Origin: Bdellovibrio sp.
GTDB lineage: Bacteria > Bdellovibrionota > Bdellovibrionia > Bdellovibrionales > Bdellovibrionaceae
DNA length: 5,625 bases
Direction of reading: 5' to 3'
NCBI GenBank assembly: GCA_017745015.1
Contig: JAGIAF010000054.1
Coordinates: 9,200-14,824, forward strand
The notes under the pieces are model-generated. The model saw nothing but the letters and a program-made list of their open reading frames with translations, searched no databases and was not told the DNA's origin. The position numbers were made by a program, and so were the translations under genes. Shown here piece by piece: positions 1 to 5,625 of the stretch. The number at the start of each line of letters is the position of its first letter. Position 1 is the stretch's first letter.

Positions 1-369
1 GTCTTGAGCTTCTTTAAAGCGACGAGCCAGGCCCTGAGCCAAAACAATTCTTTGAGTCATTTCCATTTTATAGAAATGCACGCCAACTAAAGTTGTCGCG
101 TTAGAAATGCTCTCCAAGCGAGTGACGATCCCATAACAGGCCATCTGTCTGGAGCCCGGAGGAGTGAACTGAATCTTGATCACTTCACCCAAAAGCGGGC
201 AAAGATCATCGGGCGCTGTGAAAGCAAGTCCAGTCAAAGAAACATTTTTGATTGAAGTGCCTTCTTCCCAAGGAATTTGTTTGGGACCGGCGACACGCAC
301 AAGGCTCTCATCCTCGGTGTCGAGAATGTATCTTGGTGATCTGCCATGGTAGCGTGCGAGTGACGTCAT
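1..369 (-). CDS. PilZ-domain protein, C-terminus cut by window edge
   Basis: Reading from ATG at 369 the frame stays open for 123 codons to the left edge, so the end of the protein is missing. Residues 6-10 read RYHGR, matching the RxxxR motif, and residues 42-47 read NVSLTG, matching the (D/N)xSxxG motif; together these form the c-di-GMP binding signature of PilZ domains. The alternating hydrophobic strands that follow (about 62-100, ending GVHFY) fit the PilZ beta-barrel, and residues 101-123 look like the closing helix. PilZ proteins are usually cytoplasmic c-di-GMP receptors that act on motility, polysaccharide or secretion machinery; the target here cannot be read. An in-frame TAG lies upstream with no other start between, which fixes the ATG, although the ribosome binding site is weak. 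It follows the CpaF-type ATPase gene after 67 bases in the same direction. Family assignment is fairly sure; c-di-GMP binding is inferred from the motifs. Confidence 0.75.
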   Translation of the reverse strand, partial: MTSLARYHGRSPRYILDTEDESLVRVAGPKQIPWEEGTSIKNVSLTGLAFTAPDDLCPLLGEVIKIQFTPPGSRQMACYGIVTRLESISNATTLVGVHFYKMEMTQRIVLAQGLARRFKEAQD

Positions 370-436
370 AGAGTTCTTTTCGGAATAAAGACCGGGTGTC
401 TAAAACTAAAAATGTGTCTTAAGTTGAAACAGTGCC

Positions 437-1486
437 TTAGCTCGCCTTGCGGAAAGCGCGAGTGGGATCGTAAAAGCCCTCTGGGAACTGAGCCCCGCGA
501 GCTTGCATAGTTTTTTGATGGCGAGGCACGTATCCCGCAGGGACTAATTCTTGTTTGGCGTCTAAGGAAAAGACCGGACCACGAGTGATTACATCGCCTT
601 CCATGCCCGAAATCTCCATGATCTCAGAAACAATTCGTTGACCATTGGTTAAGCGCTTCACTTGAACAATGAAATGCACGGTGTGGGCAATTTGCTGGCG
701 CAGAGCCTTCAGTGATAAATCAAACTTTGCCATGTGCAAAAGATTTTCTACACGAGTGAGGCACTCTTGGGGAGAGTTCGCATGAATTGTCGTCATGGAG
801 CCCTCGTGTCCTGTGTTCATCGCTTGCAACATCTCGAAAGTTTCATCTTTACGACATTCACCCACTAGGATGCGATCAGGGCGCATGCGCAGAGCATTGA
901 CCAAGCAATCGCGAGTGGTCACGGCGTGCGGAGTGCCTTTTACCGAGAGCAACTGCACCCAATTTTTCTGAGGCATTTTTAATTCGGCGACGTCTTCGAT
1001 AGTAACGATGCGTTCTTCAGCGGGAATTTCAAAGGTCAAGGCTTGAAGAAAAGAAGTCTTTCCAGATCCTGTGCCACCACTGACTAAAATATTCATTTTG
1101 CTTTTGACAGCCTGACTTAAAAAGTAAGCCGCTTTGTCGCTTAAAGAATTGTTGGCGACAAGATCGGACAAGTTCATGCGCTGGCTTTGAAATTTGCGAA
1201 TCGTAAGAGTCGGATATTTGGTCGTCATCGGCGGCAGCACAATATTATAGCGACTGCCGTTGGGAAGAATGCCATCAAAGCTTAAAGCTTGGCTTTGATC
1301 TTTGCCTTCAAAGTGCAAGATCGCGTAGATCAAATCCCACAGGGCGCGCTCGTCAATAAAGCGTTGGGACGTTTCGATTAAAAGACCGCGATGCTCTACG
1401 AACACAGAGTCTGGCGAGTTCACCATAATCTCTGTGATGGAGGTGTCGTTAATAAGGGCATCGAGAGGTCCGAAATCGATCTTCAT
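437..1486 (-). CDS. cpaF: CpaF/TadA-type secretion ATPase, short form
   Basis: This 349-residue protein belongs to the type II/IV secretion ATPase superfamily, the hexameric cytoplasmic motors that power Tad pili and related secretion systems. Visible motifs in order: the N-terminal block GPLDALI...ITEIMVNSPDSVFVEHRG (6-34), PTLTIRKF (92-99) with a conserved arginine, Walker A GGTGSGKTS (137-145, Lys143), the Asp box TIEDVAEL (162-169), Walker B RPDRILVGE (202-210, Glu210) and the His box TGHEGSMTTIHANS (225-238). The C-terminal segment GYVPRHQKTMQARGAQFPEGFYDP (318-341) resembles the usual CpaF tail and argues against PilT, GspE or VirB11. It is shorter than typical CpaF (often above 400 residues) because it starts right at the GPL block and lacks the preceding helical region. 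An in-frame TGA upstream, with no alternative start, supports the ATG at 1486, though no good ribosome binding site precedes it. All nucleotide-binding motifs are intact. It lies 58 bases after thiL and 67 before the PilZ gene. Partner pilus genes are not in the window, so the system it drives is unknown. Confidence 0.88.
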   Translation of the reverse strand: MKIDFGPLDALINDTSITEIMVNSPDSVFVEHRGLLIETSQRFIDERALWDLIYAILHFEGKDQSQALSFDGILPNGSRYNIVLPPMTTKYPTLTIRKFQSQRMNLSDLVANNSLSDKAAYFLSQAVKSKMNILVSGGTGSGKTSFLQALTFEIPAEERIVTIEDVAELKMPQKNWVQLLSVKGTPHAVTTRDCLVNALRMRPDRILVGECRKDETFEMLQAMNTGHEGSMTTIHANSPQECLTRVENLLHMAKFDLSLKALRQQIAHTVHFIVQVKRLTNGQRIVSEIMEISGMEGDVITRGPVFSLDAKQELVPAGYVPRHQKTMQARGAQFPEGFYDPTRAFRKAS

Positions 1487-1544
1487 AGTAAGAGATATCG
1501 GAATTTGCCCTTCTCAACTTGATTAGCTAGACGAAGGGATAGGC

Positions 1545-2492
1545 TTAGAAGTGCTTCCAACCTTTAAAGGTTGTGATCTCTTCTTTGCCATCGCCATGAA
1601 CCAAAAACATTCCCAAGGACTCCGTGAACTGACCGACTTCTCTCCAAGTCGGGAAGAGATGGCGATCTGCTGGAGACACGGCCATCAAAAGTTCATAGTC
1701 TTCGCCACCCCAAAGAGCTTTTTCATAAGCGGACGTTTCGCCTTTGATTTCTTTGGTATCTTCGTGAAGAGGGAAGTTTTCAGGGAACAAGTGCAGACCG
1801 AGGGCATTGCGAGTCAGAATCAAAGAGTCATTTACCAGGCCATCGCTGCAATCCATGAGAGCGTGAACTTTGGAGGCATTCTTTTGCAATTGTGGAACAA
1901 GATCCAGACGTGGTTCCGGGCGCAAGTGGCGAGCCACGGCATCGGGGAACAAAGTTTTGCGATCTTCGCGCAACGCTTGCAAGCCTGCCGTGGAAAGACC
2001 TAAAGGTCCACTTGTCAAAAGCAGATCGCCAGCTTGGGCTCCCTTGCGGGTTAGTGGTGTTTCGCAAGAACCATGAACACTGACATCAATCACCAAGCCG
2101 CGAGGCGAAGCACAGAGATCGCCACCAACAACTTCAACGCCATAGCGGTCCGCAAGGGTCGTCATGCCACGATAGAATTCGTCAAGCCAAGATTCTGTCA
2201 GCTCTTTGGGAAGTGCCAAAGACACTTGCGCCAAGTGGCCATTGGCACCCATGGCAGCGAGGTCACTTAAATTAACTGCTAATGACTTGTGTCCAAGGTC
2301 AAAGGCGCTTGCATAGTCCAGTCGGAAATGGACATCTTCCACCATCATGTCTTGAGCAATGACTGAGAATCCTGAGAAATTTTTGAAGACATAACCGTCA
2401 TCCCCTAGCGGAACAATCGTGTGTGAATTATGACGCTGGACGCGGGAGCGGATGTTTTGAATAACTTGCCATTCTTTCGGAGTATTTTGCAT
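1545..2492 (-). CDS. thiL: thiamine-monophosphate kinase ThiL
   Basis: ThiL uses ATP to phosphorylate thiamine monophosphate to thiamine pyrophosphate, the last step of cofactor synthesis, in the cytoplasm. The 315-residue product has the usual family length (about 310-350) and the PurM/AIR-synthase-like fold motifs: PLGDDGYVF (28-36) with the metal-binding Asp pair, VEDVHF (51-56), KSLAVNLSDLAAMGA (69-83), GGDL (123-126), GDLLLTSGPLG (155-165), MDCSDGLVND (213-222) and GGEDYELL (262-269). The frame is open further upstream to 2621, but I place the start at ATG 2492 because AGGA lies 8 bases before it and because the extra 43 residues would run across the divergent control region into ppk and match nothing in ThiL. 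No other thiamine genes are visible, so it appears to stand alone and not in a thi operon. It is first in a minus-strand series with the CpaF-type ATPase and the PilZ gene. No catalytic residue appears to be missing. Confidence 0.95.
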   Translation of the reverse strand: MQNTPKEWQVIQNIRSRVQRHNSHTIVPLGDDGYVFKNFSGFSVIAQDMMVEDVHFRLDYASAFDLGHKSLAVNLSDLAAMGANGHLAQVSLALPKELTESWLDEFYRGMTTLADRYGVEVVGGDLCASPRGLVIDVSVHGSCETPLTRKGAQAGDLLLTSGPLGLSTAGLQALREDRKTLFPDAVARHLRPEPRLDLVPQLQKNASKVHALMDCSDGLVNDSLILTRNALGLHLFPENFPLHEDTKEIKGETSAYEKALWGGEDYELLMAVSPADRHLFPTWREVGQFTESLGMFLVHGDGKEEITTFKGWKHF

Positions 2493-2500
2493 GTCGTTTT

Positions 2501-2504
2501 TCCT
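2501..2504 (-). promoter_or_regulatory. ribosome binding site of thiL
   Basis: AGGA on the minus strand sits 8 bases before ATG 2492. It decides this start over the longer open frame that begins inside ppk. Confidence 0.7.
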
Positions 2505-2532
2505 GGGAAGGCGTTGCCAAAAATTAAGCTTT

Positions 2533-2560
2533 ATTGTGGAATATACTAACGAGGAGTCAA
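2533..2560 (-). promoter_or_regulatory. candidate promoter for thiL
   Basis: On the minus strand TTGACT (2560-2555, five of six to the -35 consensus) is followed after 16 bases by CACAAT (2538-2533, four of six to the -10 consensus). This would start transcription near 2526 and give a leader of roughly 35 bases. The -35 overlaps the start of the ppk ribosome binding site on the other strand. It is a sequence match only. Confidence 0.4.
2542..2547 (+). promoter_or_regulatory. candidate -10 element for ppk
   Basis: TATACT matches the -10 consensus at five of six positions and lies in the divergent control region just before ppk. The best -35-like hexamer, TTGCCA at 2514-2519, is 22 bases away, which is too far for a standard sigma-70 promoter, so the call is weak. 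If used, it would give a very short leader of about 16 bases. Confidence 0.25.
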
Positions 2561-2565
2561 GGAGG
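2559..2565 (+). promoter_or_regulatory. ribosome binding site of ppk
   Basis: AAGGAGG is a near-perfect Shine-Dalgarno sequence ending 4 bases before TTG 2570. It favours that start over the earlier in-frame TTG at 2534, although a 4-base spacing is on the short side. Confidence 0.7.
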
Positions 2566-2569
2566 ATTC

Positions 2570-4741
2570 TTGAACACACCGAAGGCGACATCGCCAAAAA
2601 GAACATCCAAGAAAAAGACAACTCGCAAGGTCAAGGTTGTAGAGCATCCTTTGTCATCTGAAAGTTTGTTTTCGAGCCGTGAAATCGGCTGGCTGAATTT
2701 CAATCGCCGAGTTTTGGCTGAAGCGGAAGATAGTCACAATCCACTTTTGGAGCGAGTGAAATTTTTGAGCATCTCAGGTTCGAACCTGGATGAGTTTTTC
2801 ATGAAACGCGTGGGCGGCTTGAAGCGCCATGTGGCTTACGGAGTTTCTCCAAAATCTGCAGACGGCAAAACTCCGTTGGCACAGATGCAGGAAATTCGTC
2901 AGTTCGTTTTACCCATGATTCAAGATCAAGGTAACTTCTTTACCAAAACGTTAAAACCAGCGTTGGCGAAAGAAGGCATTCACCTGCTTTCTTGGAAAGA
3001 TCTGAGCGAGAAAGAGAAAGACTTCGTTAAGAAGTACTACAATAAAAATGTATTCCCGGTTTTGACTCCGCTGTCAGTGGATCCGGGACATCCATTCCCA
3101 TTTATCTCTAACTTGTCAGTCTCTTTGGGGGTGACACTGAAGCACCCAAGTATCGAAGACAAGCTTTTCGCACGTGTGAAAGTTCCAAAGGTATTGCCGC
3201 AGTGGATTCGCGTCGATGCGGATGCAGGTGTGAACCGCTTTGTGAGTTTGCTTGAAGTCATCAAAGAAAACTTGGCGGATCTTTTCCCGTCGATGCAAGT
3301 TCTGGATGCCATGGCTTTCCGTTTAACCAGAAATGCCGACTCGGATCAAGACCAAGAGGACGCTGAAGATTTGCTCGAAGCTATCGAGGAAGAACTTCGT
3401 CAACGTCGCTTCGCGGAAGTCGTGCGTTTGGAACATGGACCAAAACCTGACCCATGGATGCTGAAATTTTTGATGGAAGAGTTGGAACTCACAGAGGACG
3501 ACATTTACGAAGTCCCTGCGGAGTTGGATTATGCAGACCTAGCGATGATCGCGGATTTGAATTTGCCAAAGTTGAAATTTGAGCCTTACACGCCGGTGGT
3601 CACTCCGGCCTTCGCTGAAGAGGGTGTAGGTATTTTCAATGCGATCAAGGCCAATGATCAGTTGGTGCACAATCCCTTTGAGAGCTTCTCGGCCTCTGTG
3701 GAAAAATTCATCCGTGTTGCCAGCGAAGATCCTAAAGTGCTAGCGATCAAAATGACTTTGTATCGTACCGGTGACAACAGCCCCTTTATTCGTGCTTTGA
3801 TCCGCGCCGCCGAACAAGGCAAGCAAGTTGTTTGCTTAGTCGAACTGAAGGCACGCTTTGATGAGGAAAGAAATATCTATTGGGCCAATGAGCTAGAGAA
3901 CGCCGGTGTGCACGTTGTGTACGGTGTTGTGGGTTTGAAAACTCACGCCAAAACGGCCTTGGTTGTTCGTCAAGAGCAAGAGGGGTTGCGTTGTTACGCA
4001 CATATCGGAACAGGAAACTACAACGTTTCAACGTCGCGTTTCTATACGGACTTGGGTCTACTCACGGCGCGCGAAGAAATTACCAGCGATATCGTTGAAT
4101 TCTTCCATTATCTAACGGGTCGTAGTTTGAAAAATAACTATCATCACCTGTTGATTGCGCCAGTGAATATGTTCTCGACCTTCAAAACCATGATTGAGCG
4201 TGAAGCCGAGCATGCAAAGGCGGGGCGTCCGGCTCATATCGTGGCAAAGTTTAATAACTTTGAAGAAAACGACATCGCGGTGGCGCTTTACGCGGCTTCG
4301 CAGAAGGGTGTCGATATTGAGATGGTAGTTCGTGGATTCTGTTGCCTGCGTCCTGGAGTGCCAGGAATGAGTGAGCGCATTAAAGTCACTTCGGTGATAG
4401 GCCGCTTTCTTGAACACTCGCGCATTTTCTATTTCCGCAATGGCGCTCAAGATCCGGTGGACGGGGAGTTCTTTATCGGCTCCGCTGATTGGATGTATCG
4501 CAATTTGCACGCTCGCGTGGAAGCGATCGTGCCGATCTTGGATCGCAGCTTGAAAGAGAAATGCTGGGAGATCTTGCAGTTCTACACGAAAGAGACCAAG
4601 CAAGCCTGGGCTATGAACGGGGATGGCACTTATACGAAGAAATCTGCCAAAGCGGACGATCCAGGGATCCATCAAACTTTGATGCAATTGGCGAAAACGC
4701 GCATTAAGCTGTTGGAAGAAACTAATTCTCATTCGGAGTAA
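2570..4741 (+). CDS. ppk1: polyphosphate kinase 1
   Basis: PPK1 reversibly moves the gamma phosphate of ATP onto growing inorganic polyphosphate through a phosphohistidine intermediate; it is cytoplasmic or membrane-associated. The 723-residue product has the usual length near 700 and all four PPK1 regions: N-terminal domain (about 32-140, with SISGSNLDEFFMKRVGGLK at 67-85), head domain (about 150-340) and two phospholipase-D-like catalytic domains (about 360-525 and 530-700). The autophosphorylated histidine is His459 in GLKTHAK, and the second conserved histidine is His616 in FLEHSRI. Arg399 in LYRT and Arg429 in ARFDEE correspond to the conserved arginines near the metal and ATP, and IGTGNYN (479-485) is present. 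The first roughly 25 residues are rich in Lys, Thr and Ser and look like a disordered basic tail. I chose TTG 2570 because AAGGAGG lies just before it; another TTG at 2534 would add 12 residues but has no such site. It leads a plus-strand operon with the histidine phosphatase and is divergent from thiL. Confidence 0.96.
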   Translation: MNTPKATSPKRTSKKKTTRKVKVVEHPLSSESLFSSREIGWLNFNRRVLAEAEDSHNPLLERVKFLSISGSNLDEFFMKRVGGLKRHVAYGVSPKSADGKTPLAQMQEIRQFVLPMIQDQGNFFTKTLKPALAKEGIHLLSWKDLSEKEKDFVKKYYNKNVFPVLTPLSVDPGHPFPFISNLSVSLGVTLKHPSIEDKLFARVKVPKVLPQWIRVDADAGVNRFVSLLEVIKENLADLFPSMQVLDAMAFRLTRNADSDQDQEDAEDLLEAIEEELRQRRFAEVVRLEHGPKPDPWMLKFLMEELELTEDDIYEVPAELDYADLAMIADLNLPKLKFEPYTPVVTPAFAEEGVGIFNAIKANDQLVHNPFESFSASVEKFIRVASEDPKVLAIKMTLYRTGDNSPFIRALIRAAEQGKQVVCLVELKARFDEERNIYWANELENAGVHVVYGVVGLKTHAKTALVVRQEQEGLRCYAHIGTGNYNVSTSRFYTDLGLLTAREEITSDIVEFFHYLTGRSLKNNYHHLLIAPVNMFSTFKTMIEREAEHAKAGRPAHIVAKFNNFEENDIAVALYAASQKGVDIEMVVRGFCCLRPGVPGMSERIKVTSVIGRFLEHSRIFYFRNGAQDPVDGEFFIGSADWMYRNLHARVEAIVPILDRSLKEKCWEILQFYTKETKQAWAMNGDGTYTKKSAKADDPGIHQTLMQLAKTRIKLLEETNSHSE
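4735..4738 (+). promoter_or_regulatory. ribosome binding site of the sixA-type gene, inside ppk
   Basis: GGAG in the last sense codons of ppk lies 5 bases before GTG 4744, with the ppk stop codon between them. The arrangement points to translational coupling and supports GTG over the TTG two codons later. Confidence 0.65.
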
Positions 4742-4743
4742 AA

Positions 4744-5250
4744 GTGGAGTTGATCATCATTCGTCATGCGGTTGCTGAAGAACGCGAGGATTTCGCGAAG
4801 AAAGGTCTTGAGGACCAACTGCGCCCGCTGACGTTGAAAGGCAGAAAGCGCATGCAGAAGGTCTGCGTGCGTCTGCGCGATTACGTAAAAGATTTTGATG
4901 TGATTGTTTCAAGCCCACTGACTCGCGCTCGGCAAACAGCGGAAATCGTGTCGCAAATTTACTACGAGAAAAAAGTTCTCGAAATTCCAGAACTCGTTCC
5001 GCAAAGCCCACCTCAAGCTTTCGTCAAGTGGTTGCGCACCCAAGGTCGCAACTACAAACGCATCGCTATCGTGGGCCATGAACCTCACCTAAGCATTCTT
5101 GCCAGCTACATGTTGTCAGGAAAAGCCGAAAGCTTCATCGACTTGAAGAAAAGTGGCGTAATCTCGTTGGAGCTTGAATCCTTCTCCCACGCCGAAGCCG
5201 GCACCGCAGAGTTGATTTTCTCTATCCCACCCAAATTCCTCGCAGATTAA
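4744..5250 (+). CDS. sixA: SixA-type phosphohistidine phosphatase
   Basis: This 168-residue protein is a small histidine phosphatase of the SixA branch, with the usual length of 150-170. The catalytic motif is IIIRHAVAE (4-12), where His8 would be the phosphate-accepting histidine beside Arg7. RPLTLKGRKRMQ (27-38), SSPLTRARQTAEIV (56-69, Arg61) and VGHEPHLS (110-117, His112) complete the active-site pocket, and LKKSGVISLEL (134-144) is the typical SixA ending. In E. coli SixA removes phosphate from histidine on signalling or phosphotransfer proteins (first linked to ArcB, later to NPr). The substrate here is unknown; it could also act on a small phosphorylated metabolite, as other histidine phosphatases do. 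The GTG start lies 2 bases after the ppk stop and has its binding site within ppk, so the two are almost certainly cotranscribed and probably coupled. There is no signal peptide or membrane segment. Confidence 0.9.
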   Translation: MELIIIRHAVAEEREDFAKKGLEDQLRPLTLKGRKRMQKVCVRLRDYVKDFDVIVSSPLTRARQTAEIVSQIYYEKKVLEIPELVPQSPPQAFVKWLRTQGRNYKRIAIVGHEPHLSILASYMLSGKAESFIDLKKSGVISLELESFSHAEAGTAELIFSIPPKFLAD

Positions 5251-5261
5251 GAGGGGCGTTC

Positions 5262-5625
5262 ATGACCAAGCTGACTGATTCAAATTTTCGTGAAGCTATC
5301 TCGCAAGTAAATCGTGATGGATTTGCAGCTTTAGATATCAGCGCGGAGATCTTGCCCCATTTGGGTGAAGAACTTTATTTGAAGATGGATCAGATAAACT
5401 TTCATGAGAAGCGATCCACTTACTACAACGAAATTGCCTTCTATTGGCCTGAGGAATGGAGTGACGTCGAACTAGGTATCGGTGCATTTCATGAACAACG
5501 GTCCTTGAAAAATATTCTTCCGCACTCGGAAGCTGCGGTTTTACTTAAAAATAACTTTGGCGAGACGTTAGCGGCTCAGATTGTTAAATTTGTTTCTGAT
5601 GTTAAAGAACTCACAATTAAAAGTC
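5262..5625 (+). CDS. unrecognised protein, C-terminus cut by window edge
   Basis: Starting at ATG 5262, with GAGGGG 5 bases before it, the frame is open for 121 codons and one base to the right edge. I do not recognise the product. It starts MTKLTDSNFREAISQVNRDG, continues with FAALDI and a mixed, acidic sequence containing several aromatic residues (for example STYYNEIAFYWPEEW at 52-66), and shows no signal peptide, membrane segment or known nucleotide-binding motif. The opening helix followed by DGFAALD faintly recalls the start of some 2-oxoglutarate/iron oxygenases, but no HxD motif is visible in the part present, so I do not call it that. It lies 11 bases after the sixA-type gene on the same strand and is probably the third gene of the ppk operon. 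Its base composition is lower in GC (about 40 percent by hand count from 5281) than samples I counted in ppk and sixA (about 47-53 percent). That it is a real gene is likely; its function is unknown. Confidence 0.7.
   Translation, partial: MTKLTDSNFREAISQVNRDGFAALDISAEILPHLGEELYLKMDQINFHEKRSTYYNEIAFYWPEEWSDVELGIGAFHEQRSLKNILPHSEAAVLLKNNFGETLAAQIVKFVSDVKELTIKS

Noticed and set aside
1508..1538. Inverted repeat CCCTTC/GAAGGG between thiL and the CpaF-type gene as a terminator
   Set aside because: The stem is only 6 pairs with a 19-base loop and has no T-run on the minus strand, so it is not a convincing terminator.
1551..2003. Plus-strand open frame of 150 codons opposite thiL
   Set aside because: It is antisense to conserved ThiL motifs, and its product looks like a reverse reading without domain features.
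2493..2569. Thiamine pyrophosphate riboswitch upstream of thiL
   Set aside because: The leader is too short for the aptamer and I see none of its conserved segments.
2493..2621. N-terminal extension of thiL to a start inside ppk
   Set aside because: The added 43 residues overlap the start of ppk and the divergent control region, match nothing in ThiL, and the ATG at 2492 has a proper ribosome binding site.
4112..4732. Long minus-strand open frame of 206 codons opposite ppk
   Set aside because: It lies entirely within the strongly supported PPK1 catalytic domain and its translation has no recognisable family features; it is a shadow frame.
4757..5011. Minus-strand open frame opposite the sixA-type gene
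   Set aside because: It covers the conserved active-site codons of the phosphatase on the other strand and has no support of its own.

Overview
The window looks like an ordinary chromosomal stretch from a Bdellovibrio-like predatory or delta-proteobacterial lineage. That assignment is an inference from base composition near 50 percent GC in the genes I sampled, from the style of the encoded proteins, and from the mix of a CpaF-type ATPase, a PilZ protein and a PPK1. No marker in the window proves the taxon. It contains six protein-coding genes, two of them cut by the window edges. I see no rRNA, tRNA, CRISPR array, insertion sequence or prophage gene.

The left half (1-2492) is read on the minus strand. 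In order of transcription it holds thiL (thiamine-monophosphate kinase, 2492 to 1545), a short CpaF/TadA-type secretion ATPase (1486 to 437) and a PilZ-domain protein (369 to the left edge). Gaps are 58 and 67 bases, with no convincing terminator or internal promoter, so one transcript is possible. The ATPase and the PilZ protein suggest a c-di-GMP-linked link to surface pili or secretion, but no pilin, secretin or TadB/C gene is in view.

The right half (2570-5625) is read on the plus strand: ppk1 (polyphosphate kinase), a SixA-type histidine phosphatase starting two bases after the ppk stop and probably translationally coupled, and an unrecognised gene 11 bases further on that runs off the right edge. 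This is very likely an operon. Its first gene makes polyphosphate through a phosphohistidine intermediate and its second belongs to a family that removes phosphate from histidine, so a functional link is plausible but unproven.

The two halves diverge from a 77-base control region (2493-2569) that carries the ribosome binding sites of thiL and ppk and candidate overlapping promoters. I found no clearly new biological system. The points most worth a second look are the ppk1-sixA coupling, the short CpaF next to a PilZ gene, and the AT-richer unknown gene at the right edge.
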